From the NCBI GenBank assembly GCA_026119935.1, contig JALRMH010000003.1:1393818-1457817 (forward strand): DNA of 64,000 nucleotides, read 5' to 3'. Position 1 is the first letter of the stretch, and each line of letters starts with the position of its first letter. Made by a program: the position numbers and the translations under genes. The notes under the pieces are model-generated. The model ran no database searches. It was not told the DNA's origin and saw only the letters and a program-made list of their open reading frames with translations. Source of the DNA: Endothia cerciana (taxonomy: Eukaryota; Ascomycota; Sordariomycetes; Diaporthales; Cryphonectriaceae). Below, piece after piece: positions 10,870 through 23,276 of the stretch.

Positions 10870-13553
10870 AATTTGTTGCTCTCTCACGCATGTGTGGCTC
10901 TTAGACTGGGCCTTTTTGGGAACCTGGACGGATCTATGGACGGCGCACGTCGGCTGGCATTTGGGTGGGCAGATATCACGACTGTGTATGAATAGATACC
11001 ATTGGAAAAAAAGGCTTTGTCGTATGATGAGAATACCATTAATATTAGTACTTGAGGACGCACTTCGCCGCAGAGCATGCGAAGAACATAATGACTCGCT
11101 CCTCGCCCTATCATCATCTGTACCTAAGTGCTAGCCATGGCGTCGACCGATCAATTGTTGTGGGCTTTCTCAAACCACTCCGTGATAGTCTGCGCGAGGA
11201 ACCGAGAATGGTTGCAAGAGGTGAGCGCGGTAGGGTGCAGATGAAGGCAGTAGAGCTATGCGGTGATGAAGAGGTGCCAAGTTGTATACGGTTGGCAATC
11301 ATGGACGGGTGCAATGACTAGTGGGGACCGGTTTCGGAGTGGCTGTTGAAGGAGAAGGCACTCGCGGATTTGTTTGTTGTATTAGAAATGGTGAACCCGG
11401 CCATATGAGGAGGATGTAGGGCAGTATACACACTTACCAAGGCAAGTAGATAGTTGGGGTTCAGCCTCGTCTCGCCCGGGCGGGTGACACGGGACGGGCT
11501 GGTTCTTCACCGGGATTGCGCGTTGAGAGACTGGAGTGCTAGGCTAGAAGATGAAAGAGGCTGTGATATTATACCTGCATTAAGTCTTTATAGAACACTC
11601 AGATCTTTGATGGTTACCTACGTCTGCTGTCTGCGCTGTGGATGAGGTCTCTGGCTGTGGGCCCTGCAGCCTTGTTGCTCCCAAATCCTGCCAAGCGATC
11701 ATCGCTTTGGTTCTTTGGGGAGAGAAAACCACAGATCAGACTGGTGTGCTTCCCTATGACTCTCCCTTCTGCAGTCATCCAACTTCCATTCTACACATAA
11801 CATCAGCATTCTTCAACAACGCATCCTTTATCAACATCCCGCCGAACGGTATTATTAAGCCTCAGTCCTCCTTATACCTACCTCGAGTCCCTCATGATCA
11901 TTTGCTGTATGACTTCATTTACACCGGAACCAAGCGTTCAGATACCCCCGTCCACCCTCACTCCCTTCATTATACCCGCAATCTGGCCCTCAGCTAGTTG
12001 CCACACATCTGGACTATCATCACTCCATCTCATCTATCTTGAAAATTGGCCTCTACTACCTCCTTCGTTCTTTGACTTCCCAACTCGCAGTCAGCCCGCT
12101 GATGTTCAAGCGATCCGCAGACAACAGTGGAACGACTGGTCTTTTTTTCGACACGAAAGCCATGCGCTGTACCCCACACACTACGAAGCACACCCATACA
12201 GATACGCCCTCAGTGAGAGGGCGGCACATGCCCTCTCCATAACACATCACAGCCTCTTGTGGCAATACCGAAGGAGTGGTCCCGAGAAGAAACCCCTATC
12301 AAATTCGCTTCACAGCCGTCCTACCAGGACATGTTAGGCTCGCCAGGTGCTTCGGCGGTGACCCTGTCTGGGTCCTTGGTGGGTGGCCATAAAGTGACGA
12401 ATCTTCCCTGACCACCGCACCTGTCCCTGAACCTGGGCGTGATCTTTCACTGATCAGCCCCAAAGGCAATGCTCGTCTGGACCATAGTATGCCCCCTAGG
12501 CTCCCCCACGGAGGCAGGCCACACGACGCCACTCCGGGACCGATCGTTGTCGAAAAAGGGTACGAGTCGCGATGGTCGATCTTCTGCGACATGACGGCCC
12601 CGGCTGGGAGGCGGTGACTACTGATAGCTCACAGTCGGCCCCATCGCACAGGAGGAGGTGTCCAAGGGGTCTGGGGCCGGCCGGGCCATCATCATGCTGG
12701 GTACTTGGCTCGAGGTGTCGAAACCCTCCCACCCCAACGTGGGACGCCCTATGTCTCTGGAGGCCCAACCCCATGTGTGTGCCGGCACATGTCTGGGTGA
12801 GGCGGGCGCACTCAATTGCCCCCGCGGATCCCGCTTTTCGAGATCACGAAGGTCTTTCGTGATGAGTCTCCCCTGCCCTTTGATCTCGACTGCATGCGAG
12901 TAGGATATATCCGTATCAGAGTGCAGCGGACATGCCGATGTCCGGGAGGCGGCGGGCGCACTTTGACCTTTTCTTTTTCATCGTACATGCAGCCCAATGC
13001 GTCTCATTGTATGGTATCGCCTGTTGCTCCTTCGCAAGGCAGGCAGATGTCTGGTTACTTCTTACTCTGTGCAAACTTCATCGTGGCATTCCGCGTCCTA
13101 GACCCGTGGACCTCCCAACCTTGAGCCTCGTCAAGACCTTCCCCTTCAGTATTGGGGGAAACGAGCACTCGCCACAGATATCACCACCACACGTTTGGCT
13201 TTCACATGATGATAAGGCGGGTGGCGGTGATGGCGGGTCATGTCAGCCTCATGGGGCTGTTAACAAAGCTTCTAGGTAAGCAAGAAAGCTGCGGAGTCAG
13301 TGAGCATATTGGATAGAGGGCCAGCACAACCCATGCTTCTAGCACCTCGAGCAGCCTCAGATCAGGACTCAAGCAGTCGTAAGCGCGGTAGCGCGAGCAA
13401 GGTGAGATCTCAGAACAACCTGGGCCATCCGACGTTGTACAATGAGCCTCCCCCTGTCAATCTGTTTTATAAGGCTACGAAACTGTCAACCATGCACAGC
13501 GGCACCCAGTGTACCGCGATGGCTTTGCCACATGCCACGGATTCCATCATTGG
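10870..13553. other. Intergenic, no gene recognised
   Basis: This 2.7-kb gap lies between the receptor-transporter gene and the convergent amidohydrolase. I tested both strands for splice-joined frames and saw no conserved motif. The part near 11.8-12.2 kb is CT-rich, like a fungal leader. A non-coding transcript cannot be excluded. Confidence 0.45.
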
Positions 13554-14621
13554 CTAAGCACCGGCTCCAGACTCCGCTGGCCAGTATAGCCTGAGCGGGT
13601 TATCGACCAGTAGCTTCTTCTGCAGCTCCCCGGTCGGCGCGATGCTCGGGACGAAGTCCACCAGCAGCCCGTCGTCCGGCATGTGGCTCTTCAGGTTCGG
13701 ATGCGGCCAGTCGGTGCCCCAGAGCACGCGGTCCGGGAACTCCTCGACGAGCGCCCTCGCGAAGGGGACGACGTCCCGATACGCGGCCCTCTCGCCGCCC
13801 AGCGCGTACGGGCCGGACCTGCTCAGCCGCTCGGGACAGGTCACCTTGACGTACGTGTCGGGGCGGTCACGCATGAGCTGTCGGAAGCGGGCAAACTCCG
13901 GACCGTCGGCCGGCCTGCTGACGTCCGGGGTGCCCATGTGGTCCACCACGACCGGCGTCGGGAGTGTGCTCAGGAAGTCCCGGAGGTCAGGCAGGCCCGC
14001 GGCCTCGAAGTACACGACGACGTGCCAGCGCAGCCTGCTGATCCTGCCGGCGACCCCCCGCATCTCGTCGAGCCTGCCGCCGAAGCCGTCGGCACCGGCA
14101 CCGGCACCGGCGCCGATCAGCCGCCGCACGAAGTTGAACCGTACCCCTCTCACACCGGCCTCGTGCAGGCCCCTCAACGCCTCGTCGCTGATGTCCCCCC
14201 TCACGGACGCGACGCCCCTCGCCCTGCCCTGGGACGACCGGAGCCCGTCGACCAGCGCGGAGTTGTCTGTCCCGTGACATGTCGCCTGGACTATGACGTT
14301 GCGATCAAAGCCGAGGTGGTTGCGCAGCGCGAACAGCTGCGCGGCCGAGGCGTCGCAGGGTGTGTACTTCCGTTCCGGGGCGTAGGGGAAGACGTGCCCG
14401 GGACCGAAGACGTGGCAGTGGGCGTCGACGGCGCCAGGTGGGAGGGTGAAGGCCGGCCTGCTCGGGTCGGGGTGGAAGTCGAGCCAGTCCGGGTCCTTGG
14501 TGGACCGGGCTGGGGCTGGACGAGAGGTCGTCATTGTGTAAAGATGCGATCGGCGGAGGAGAGGGGAACTCGGCCGCGTTGGCTGTAGGTGAACGTGCCT
14601 GAACCAGAACCTTCCCAGCAT
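13554..14621 (-). CDS. Amidohydrolase, pyrone-dicarboxylate lactonase type
   Basis: A single-exon protein of 355 aa in the amidohydrolase-2 superfamily. It has a TIM-barrel layout, with AVDAHCHVFGPGHVFPYAPE carrying the strand-1 H-x-H (His68, His70), VVDHMG (His228) after strand 6, and WGTDWPHPN with the catalytic Asp304. The stretch after HCH, F-P-Y-x-P-E-R-x-Y-x-P, is characteristic of 2-pyrone-4,6-dicarboxylate hydrolase (LigI-like) and 4-sulfomuconolactone hydrolase relatives, which open lactones of aromatic-acid catabolism, often without metal. The first ATG (14621) adds a basic, Arg-rich leader of about 30 residues that could be a mitochondrial presequence. A second in-frame ATG at 14534 would give a cytosolic form starting at MTTS. 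A glycine-alanine repeat near residues 170-180 is an unusual insert. No other aromatic-catabolism gene is adjacent, so the substrate is open. Confidence 0.85.
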   Translation of the reverse strand: MLGRFWFRHVHLQPTRPSSPLLRRSHLYTMTTSRPAPARSTKDPDWLDFHPDPSRPAFTLPPGAVDAHCHVFGPGHVFPYAPERKYTPCDASAAQLFALRNHLGFDRNVIVQATCHGTDNSALVDGLRSSQGRARGVASVRGDISDEALRGLHEAGVRGVRFNFVRRLIGAGAGAGADGFGGRLDEMRGVAGRISRLRWHVVVYFEAAGLPDLRDFLSTLPTPVVVDHMGTPDVSRPADGPEFARFRQLMRDRPDTYVKVTCPERLSRSGPYALGGERAAYRDVVPFARALVEEFPDRVLWGTDWPHPNLKSHMPDDGLLVDFVPSIAPTGELQKKLLVDNPLRLYWPAESGAGA

Positions 14622-16715
14622 GGCTTTATTGTTCGACCTGGCCCTCTAGGCGGCGTGCTAGCTCAGGAAAGCCCTCTCGGAAGAAGCCTGCAGCGGAAAT
14701 GGAATGAGGGGGTTCGTTCACTGCATAAGAGGGGCTTTGAGTCCCCAAAATATCGCCAGATTCAAACATCCCGCCTTGGATGTCCCCAAAGCATTTCTGG
14801 CCCTCTTACATCAAGAACCGCTACTTCTACCCAAGAAGCCTCGCAATGGCTCTCCATCATACTCGAAAAGCTGAATCCTGTCAGGTTCACGCGTGCGAAG
14901 TAAAGGACGGTGCACCGATCCCCGGCGTTCGCAGAGGCCTGACGTTGCCGTGATCACGGAGCCAAGCCGGGCCGAGGAGCCCCACGCTGCCACCGACCTC
15001 CGCCGGCCCCGTACTATTACGTCGCCTTTCCTTCCCGAGTGGAGTCCGTCGATCCCCTGGAGGGTCAGGAGCCCAGGCTGGGTGAGCCTCACAGGAGTCG
15101 AATGCGTCCTGTCCACGGGCTGTGCTGTTCTGTTCTTACCTCCCAGCTGAGCTACGGACCGTTTCGCCTCCAGCCTGCCCCAGATACCGACGACTCTGGA
15201 TGTTCCCCCTTCTAGACTTCCAGACTGGAACCACCAGAACGCTGGGATACAGCCTGGCTTGTTGCCGACAGCACACCCTGCTGATGATGGTCGTGCCCCT
15301 CTGAAGAGACTGAGCGCCACAGTGCCACGGGTGCATACGACGTACAGAAGTCCGCCGTCCGACTGCATGTTCAAATTCGCGCAGCCTTTCTTCTCAATCT
15401 TCAAATTTGATCATGTCCTTCACGTCAGGGGTTCTTGAGCAGGGCGGGACTCCGGCCGAGTCGTTCGATGCCTACTCATCGACTCGATCGGGGCGCATCA
15501 GACTGTATGCTGCTGCATCCTGCCGTCTAATTTGGAATCAGACGTCTGCCTGCACCACAGCACGCGCGGGAACCCGCTGGGCTAGTGTGACTAGTCATAA
15601 GGGCAAAACACCCTGAGCACGCTTGAGGAGCCGAGCTATGAGATAATTGTGGGGAGCTGAACCCGACGGACACTCCTTCAAGCCCACTTGCTGGCCAGCA
15701 ATTGGCAGTTGAGGCTGCCAACAACCGCGCCGCAGGCAGGGGCCCATGTCTCCAAAGATCGCGGCTCCAAGGGAAAACATCCCTCTCGAGAGGCTGCTCT
15801 TGGTCGCCACTTTTGCTCTGCCATAAGCCCCACAGAGATTCAGGATGCACGTCCAGCATTCAGGAAGGCAAGGCTGGACAGTGGGGGACCTGGCGCATCC
15901 TGTCCCGGACGCGTGGTACGCTTTGACGTTGCGAAGCAGCGTGGGATAACTTCTCACCTGCGCTCTGCGGCTGCCTCTATACTGCAGCTGAACCCTTGCT
16001 CACACGCTGTCACTCCCTTGCAAGTTTTTTTCTTTTTTTAATTTCCTCTTCCAGAGCCTCATCCCACCGTTTCCATCTTCTTGCTTGAGTTTCTGACACA
16101 GCTTCAGGGTGCACGGCGGCCTGAACCTGTCGCTTCGCTCGCGAACTATCGTGTCTTGTTCTCCGCGGTATAGTCGTGTCGCATGGGACGGTTGGTTGCT
16201 TCCACCTCTGCGCCTTGCCAATGCTGTACGTCGAGTTCTGTCCTGGTCCGCTTCGGCTTTTTCCTTTGTCCCATTCGTCTCAAGTGAGCACGCTGCAATT
16301 TCGTGAGGAGCAGGTCACTGCCTCCGCCCCTATGCGACATGAACACCAATCGGGTTTCAGGCCCTCTGGCCAACGGCACCTGCACTTCATCAAATTGCGC
16401 CACAGTGTGACTGACTGCGCGGGTCCGTTGTCTCATGTCACGCCGCTCACCGCAGCTGGGATGTCAAGTGGCACCCGTGAGAGGAGTGAGAGAGACGGCA
16501 GTCCTCAGCTCCCTCCGTATGTGCAAAGCACCCGGAGGCTAGGACCCTCTGATATCCCGGGCACCTCCCGCACGGTGAAGATCCCAACCGGGGGGCTTTG
16601 GATTAATAATGCGCGTGCCACAGCTGTCGGGTTTCTGGGAGCTTTGGCTGACATGATCGTCCGCAGCATGAGTATCAACACTTGAGATCCCCTACGACGA
16701 AACTATTCGGTCGAG
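14622..16715. other. Intergenic/upstream region, no gene recognised
   Basis: This 2.1-kb stretch separates divergent genes. A minus-strand frame of 197 codons (15404-14811) shows no helix, motif or amino-acid bias of a real protein. The 600 bp before 16716 are pyrimidine-rich and probably contain the promoter and leader of the membrane-protein gene. Confidence 0.45.
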
Positions 16716-19700
16716 ATGGAGGCCCCTAACCAGGGCGAGCACCATTCAGCCTCGCCAAAGTCGGCACACCCCGTACCAGGCCTCGGGATTGCAGTAGTAC
16801 CCGGCTCCCTTTCTCGACAGGCGTCTCATCATGGCCTCATTGAAAATGCGGCTCCCATAGAGGGCCCCTCCGGAGTAGCGCGCGATCCCTTCGAAGGTTC
16901 GGCCTCCATGAGTCCCGAAAGATATAGACGCCTCGGCTAACGGGAGGTGCTCCAGATGGGTCACCTGACTCCGACTTGAGCCCGAGGAGTGCACATAGCG
17001 GGGATGACAAGTTCCGGAACTCTATCCACTCTGCCTGGGACAGAGGCGCGGTAAGGGGAAGGTACGCACCGTTGGACGATGAGCGAGATCTCGGGGCAGG
17101 AGGCAGCAGCACACAAGACATCGACACGATGAGCCTGGACTCTCTTCAGATGCGCCACGAGGACCGAGATAGGCCGCAGAATGGTGAACGCAACTTCACA
17201 ACTGCCCGGGATACCGGTCAGGACGACTACGACGCGTTCAAGAGGATACTCAACGAGCGAGCTCAGATTCCATTCCGGACCCCGCCGACACATGTTCACA
17301 TCAAGCGCACCAGCTGGCGGTCTGTCTGGCTCTTCGGCATGTCCATGTACTCGACGTTGCTGAGCGGGGTCTGGTTTGCCACGTCCATCGTGGAGCCTCG
17401 TTGGGGCAGCATAGTGTCGACCAACGGGCCGATATCGTTGTCGTCGGCAAGTGTGTTTACCTCCATCATCGCTAAATCGATCGAAATGTCGTTTGTCACG
17501 GTGGCCGTGGCTTTTGTGGGCCAGGTCCTGACGAGAAGGGCTATTGCGACCCACAAGGGTATGAGCATGGCTGAGGTGACGATGAGAACTTGGATCATGG
17601 TGAGTCTGTGGCCTGGCCAGGCCCATTTTTGCATGGTTCTTTAAACTCACCGACATTAACAGCAACCCGGAACCGTTTTGGCCAACGCGCGCGCCCTTCG
17701 TTACGTAGGTGTGACCTTGCTTGGGGTTACTTGCATTCTGGCGACCATGGTGGCGATGTTCTACACGACGGCGTCAGACACAATGGTTCGCCCCAAGCTG
17801 CAATTCAGCAACTGGCAAAAACGGACCCTCCGCAGCACCATCCTCGCGTCCTACGCAAACCCCATATACGTCGCAGATGACTGCGCGACTCCGATCTCAG
17901 TCGAGGAAGACGATAATGCCGGCTCGTCTTGCCTGGCTGTCCAGTACTCGGGAGACTGTAAGTCTTCAATTCACTTAATGATATGAGCGGGGCGCAACAA
18001 GAAAAAAAGGGTGGGGGGGGGGGGAGGGGAGGGAGGGAAGAAACGTACTGACATTCATCCTTCCAGCATTCTCTGACTTTTTGACCTTCTTCTCTACATG
18101 GCGTGACACCAAAAACGCAAGCAGCAACATGACGGAGAGGCCGCAGGTGCAATCAATGCTGTATGATAACGTGACGATGGTCGGGACGTGGATCGAGACA
18201 CAATTCTCTGACGTGGAAAAGAATTATGATACTCACTCTCGGATCGTTAACAACGTCTCATTAGCGATGCCACATCCGGGTAAGCATATGGATTCCCGAT
18301 CCGAGACGACAACCATCACCTCTAACGGTATACTGCAGGTGTCTACAAAGCTGCCACCAACCGGACCTTGAACGGGATCTTACAGCCTTCAGATCTCGAC
18401 GGCGTCGGCTCGTACAATATCTCAGCTAGCGTGATCTCACCAGCGGTGAACGTGCTTTGTGTCAATATGGACCATAAGGAGCTGGCACCTCTGGTTTATA
18501 CCACATGGCCAGCCGCCGTCGTCAATAAGACGGGAATAGGAGACCAGACGGTCGGATGGAGCGGATGGGAAGAGGATGTGCCCGCCTGGAACAACAGCGA
18601 CCCGTCCGACCCGTCCAACTGGCTCAATAGGACCGTGGTGGACGACGTGTTCAAATGGGGGCCACAATACCAGCGCCGTCCACCCGTCTTCCAGCTCTAC
18701 CCCATCGGCTTCAATACCATCATCAACTCTGTCAACGATAATTTTGCGAATGCGACAGACGCAATCTACGTCTTGGGCAAGAACAACAACACGGCTAACT
18801 ACACGCTCTGCGGGCTACAGTCTTGGCAGGCCATCCAATGCAGCACGCGCTTCAACGTCAGCGGACTGGCGAGCATGGCCATGAGCGCGGACTGCTCACA
18901 GGACGTCGACTACTATCCTGAGAATGCCACCGAGTTCACGTCCAACCCCGACGCCTATGTCCACACCATGCACCGAAGTTACAACTTCGCGCCCGACAAC
19001 GACTGGAAGAACATGGTGGCCCTATGGGCCGTCTCCATCAACCTCGGCGGCGGCGTGGAGAGCGACAACGCTTCCAACGCCCGGATCCTCACCGAGCTCG
19101 TGCTGACGGAGCCCCGGTTCAACACGAGCCTCCCCTCGCTCGCGGAGGCCCTCGCTGCCATGGTCGCCAACACCCTCGTGACGGGCTCCATCAACACGCC
19201 CTTTGTGCACTTCTGGTCGTACGACGCGCCCGACGACATCCTGACCGAGCCGGCCATGGTGAGCTTCCAGGCGCGCGTGCGCTCGCAGGAGTACGCCTCG
19301 TGGCATACCGAGGCGTGGCAGGGCATCTTCTACCCGGTCCTCGGATTCGCCTTCCTGCTCAACCTGGTGTGCCTCGCGTACCTGTGCCGGGTGGGCCTGG
19401 TCAGGGACTTCCTCGAGCCGACCAGCCTGTTCGCGCTGGCGACGGCGAGGCCGGCGGCCACGGGGCAGACGCCGCACCTGGCCAGCGCCGGGGGCTCCGT
19501 GCTTGGGGGGAAGACGCCCGACGTGGACCAGAGGTCCGTGCGGCTCGACCACAAGGCGAACCTGGCGGTGGCGTACAGGCTGTCGTACTCGCATGACGCG
19601 GATCACTTTTTCTTCGAGGAGGCGGGGCCCGCTGGTGGGAAGGGCACGTCGCTGATGAGCGGGAGTGCGTCCGGGGTCGAGTTGGAGGAGGGCGTGGGGA

Positions 19701-19738
19701 GCAGGAGGATCTTCTCGCGTCTGAGCGCGAGGTTCTAG
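16716..19738 (+). CDS. Large fungal membrane protein of unknown function
   Basis: A 910-aa protein from five exons: 16716-16896, 16956-17599, 17663-17957, 18067-18279 and 18339-19738. All four introns (59, 63, 109 and 59 bp) keep phase. The first intron has a perfect CGGCTAACG branch but a weak GTTCGG donor, and intron 3 contains a long G tract. The N-terminal 180 residues are polar. Hydrophobic helices follow at about 182-205, 225-250 and 285-308. A lumenal or extracellular domain of about 450 residues carries many N-x-S/T sequons, and a last helix lies near residue 774-796 (GIFYPVLGFAFLLNLVCLAY). The cytosolic tail ends the protein. I recognise this as a Sordariomycete family with no known function, sometimes labelled 'mcm2-3-5 family protein' in databases. 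Nothing here looks like an MCM helicase, so I avoid that name. A cell-surface role is inferred only from topology and glycosylation sites. Confidence 0.85.
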
Positions 19739-21091
19739 TCCTGTTCTGACTGGGGTTCATGACAACAAATCCGTTGTCCGGCCCGCATCACGATGGATTA
19801 TCTCACCTGATGGAAACCCATGGGGGAGAAGACCCAGCGGGTGGACACCACAAGGCTCCAGGACACCTGGAAGCAGACTACTCAGACTCAGCACGATGAA
19901 AAAAAATAAACATGCTCGGATCAGGAATGAACTTGGCGCGGGTGAGATCCACTGAATGGCGCTATCATCGTAGTTTATCGAGGCCAATAGTTGTTTCTTC
20001 GTCAAGAGTCTGAGAGCGAGAAGGACCACCTACGCACGCATGAACTCATGGAGGTGGAACAGGGTACAGTATATATCGTCTGGCCCCTCTCCCAGTCCCA
20101 GCTAAACTCCCAGACACTTGATTAGCCCCGGAAGCGCCGCAGAAGGGTGTGTGTTCACAATTGCCTAGGATAAACGTGAAAGATATCGCATAAGAAGGCG
20201 CGGCCGTTTTCGACCTAATTAGAGCAATGCGGCCATGTAGTACCAGATCCCCATGCAGTTCGTGAGCCTCTTTCCTTTCCTCATCAACGTCTGGTAAGAC
20301 GCATTTCGTTACCTTCTCGCTCCGCCTCATTCTCGCCCTGGTCAGCTGTCTTGCGATTGTAATTCACGCGCGACCATCGACGCGGACGAGTCTCCCGCCT
20401 CTGAATATAGAGGTCTTGGAAAACCTAAAGATATGAGCGCTCATCTTGATTTGCTATCCAGTAACGGCTACCTCCTCGCTGTGAAATGAAGTCGATCATC
20501 TCATGACCGATCTTTAGATGGTTGGCATTGGAATAAGCAACGTAGTCGAGTAGTCTATAGACTATCCACAGCTCGAATGATCCGAGCCAGGCACACGAGA
20601 AGATTATTAGTACTATATAGGCAGCTCTATCCGAGAACTGTTCTCGATACTAACCTCGTCGGAGCGGTTGCGGAAGTGCAGTGGGAAAAACCACAACGTT
20701 ACAGCCAGGAGCCCGAGTGTCTATGCAGGAAGCCTTGATGCGTCCTGCATACGTATATGTATACCGCCCAGCTCTACCCCTCATGTCGCTGCAGGGGCGC
20801 GATTCCTGAGTGCCGCAAGGCCTGAAGTAAGTTGTTCTCTTGGAAATCGGAATAGGAGGAAACGGATTATCACGCAATATCTCCTTTGACATACATACGC
20901 CACGGCCCTTGAAGGCGGAGACCTCCCTCCGAGCCCCGCCTCCACATGTACTTATAGTCCCCTCCCGCGGTTGAATATAGGCCGGCCAACTTCCCCGCGA
21001 TCAAAGACCGTGCGTGACCCCGTCTAATTGGCGGTCGCCTGGTATCGTTTTGAATGGTGAGGAACAAAACACAACCGCAGCCTGTAAGGAC
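19739..21091. other. Intergenic, no gene recognised
   Basis: The gap lies between the membrane-protein gene and the P450. It includes AT-richer DNA at 20.3-20.65 kb. No frame with conserved features is seen on either strand. The promoter of the P450 should lie in the last few hundred bases. Confidence 0.5.
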
Positions 21092-22637
21092 ATGGCATCT
21101 ACCGACCTGGTGGCTGCGTGGGCGGGCATGGCGACATGGCAGCTCATGGTGAAGGTTCTGCTAGTTTGGCTGGCCGCGCAAACCGCCAAGTTCCTATACC
21201 AGGGCATACGCATCCGGCTCAAATTCCGTCGCATGCAATCTCAAGGCATCGTGAGTCGCCACCATTCCCCGGCCCTCCTCCCCCTGCCCCTACAGACACG
21301 AACAGACAGGCTGATCCGGACCAGGCCATCCCGGCTGGCCACTCCATGCTGCTGGGCCATCTGCCCCTGTTTGGAGGGATCTCGGCCGCTTTCCCCAAGG
21401 ACGTCGCCGACAACTACCGCAACAGAGAGCTCACCCTGAACTGGCGCCGCTACTTCCCCGGCGCGGACTCCTGCCCCCCCGTCATCTACCTGGACGCCTG
21501 GCCTATCAACTCTGAGCCGTTCGCCTTCATCAACGACCCAAACCTCTGTCAGGCCCTCACATCGGAGCGCTTCCCGCCCCGCCACGAGCTGGTCAAGGTC
21601 CTCGCCCGCACGGTCGGGGGCAAGAGACAGCTGTTCGCATGGGACGGGGTGCAGCACCGCCTCTGGCGGACGAGACTGAGCCCGGGGTTCTCGATGAGGA
21701 ACCTGCAGGCGCACGTCGCGCGGGGGAGGATGGTGGACGAGGTGTGCGTCTTCGCCCGGAGGATGCGGAACAGCTGCGGGGGCGACGGCGGCTGGGGTGA
21801 GGTCTTTCAGATGTTCCCCAGGGCGATCGATCTGACATTCGATGTTATCTGTGGCGCGGTTCTGTAAGTTACGCCCCCGTCCCCGCTGTTGCGGGATCCT
21901 CAGGCGGGACAGTCGTTGACATCGTGTTGCTTTGTGTTTCGTAGGGACTTTAGCCCCGGTGAGCAGACCAACGGGCCGACCGAGCTGCAGAGGGCCCTGC
22001 GGACGCTGTCCTCAGAGCATCTGTTCTTCCCGAGCCTCAAGAACCTGTACAAGCGCCTGAGCCCCTTTTGGAACCTAAGTTATTACAGGTGCCACAGCAC
22101 GGTTCGGCGGATACTTCTCCCCCACATCCAAAAGAACCTCCTGTCACAGGCGCCCGCGCCCAAGAACTCCTCAAAGCCCAAGACTGTCATAGACGTTGCG
22201 TTGAAGGAGGTACAAGAGGGGCCGGCACGGGCACCCAAGAAGCACGAGCCGAGCAGGGCCTTTATCGAGGACCTGCTCGGCGTGACGAAGCTGTTCATCT
22301 TTGCCGGCCACGATACCACCGCCATCAACCTCAGCTTCGCGTTCCACTACCTGCAGAGGTCGCCGCAGGCGCTCCGGAAGCTGCGTGCCGAGCACGACGC
22401 AGTGTTCGGGACGGACACGAGCGCGGCTCCCGACCTGCTGCGCCAGTCGCCTCATCTGCTCGGGTCGCTCCCGTACACCGCCGCCGTGGTGAAGGAGACC
22501 TTGCGCCTCACACCAGGTGGGTAAATCTCTCAGGTCTACGCCCGTTGACAATAAACCCCAGCCCCCCCTTTTCATGGACCTCAACCCTACATGCCGGTCT
22601 GTGAGACACACACACGCATGCACACACACACACGCAT

Positions 22638-22671
<34 letters not shown>

Positions 22672-23276
22672 GCTGCCCTCCCCTGCTAAGTGTCAGCACC
22701 CAGTGGCCGCCGCCCTCCGCGACTCACACCCGAGCTTCATCCTGCGGGACCCGGAGACGGCCAGGGTCTGGCCGACCGACGGCTTCGCCCTCATCACGGG
22801 CGTGGCCACGCTCCACTTCCACCCGGAGATCTGGCCGCGCCCGACAGAGTTCCTGCCGGAGCGGTGGACAGCAGGCGAGGGGGACCCGCTGTACTCCGGG
22901 CCCGCCGCGAGGTATGCCTGGCGGCCCTTCGAGTGGGGGCCCATGAGCTGCATCGGGATGGAGCTGGCGCTCATGGAGCTGAAGATGGCGCTGCTCTTCG
23001 TCGTGAGGGAGGTGGAGTTCGAGACCGCGCTGGGCGAGTGGGATAGGCTACAGTAAGCTACGTCCCCTTTTTTTCTTCCCCCAGTCTGTCTCGGGGGCCC
23101 CGCCGGGCGCCTCTTGCGGGCGCTGGAACAACATGGCTGACGGTGAATAATCTAGGGGCAAGGAACCGACGGATAGGCCGACCGTCTATGGTGATCCGGT
23201 GTACCAGACGGTCTCAGGCCTGGGTCCTCCCACCGAAGGATTGCCCATGCGGGTAAGGCTCTTGTCGAGGGCTTAA
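21092..23276 (+). CDS. Cytochrome P450 monooxygenase with atypical heme motif
   Basis: A 579-aa microsomal P450 with exons 21092-21250, 21325-21863, 21945-22516, 22704-23052 and 23156-23276; phases agree at every junction. An N-terminal membrane anchor (WQLMVKVLLVWLAA) comes first, then a proline hinge (AIPAGHSMLLGHLPLFG). The I-helix oxygen motif is FIFAGHDTTAIN, the K-helix E-x-x-R is in VVKETLRL, and the PERW motif is FLPERW. The heme loop is FEWGPMSCIGMEL with Cys506 as thiolate ligand. The consensus is F-x-x-G-x-R-x-C-x-G; here Met replaces the Arg that normally binds a heme propionate. Intron 3 (187 bp) contains a CA microsatellite. Exon 5 supplies the usual C-terminal end (YQTVSGLGPPTEGLPMRVRL), which confirms the last intron. 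The substrate is unknown. A cytochrome b5 gene lies 610 bp downstream on the other strand and may supply electrons. Confidence 0.88.
22605..22671. repeat. (CA)n microsatellite inside a P450 intron
   Basis: Three CA runs separated by two GCATG interruptions lie in the third intron of the P450 gene, between donor GTGGGT and the branch site GCTAAG. Length variation here should not change the protein unless splicing is affected. Confidence 0.9.

Noticed and set aside
12572..12862. Overlapping frames on both strands at 12.3-13.3 kb considered as a gene relic
   Set aside because: No block order matching any family that I could name.
14811..15404. 197-codon minus-strand frame
   Set aside because: No motif, hydrophobic pattern or homologous feel; long chance frames are expected in GC-rich DNA.
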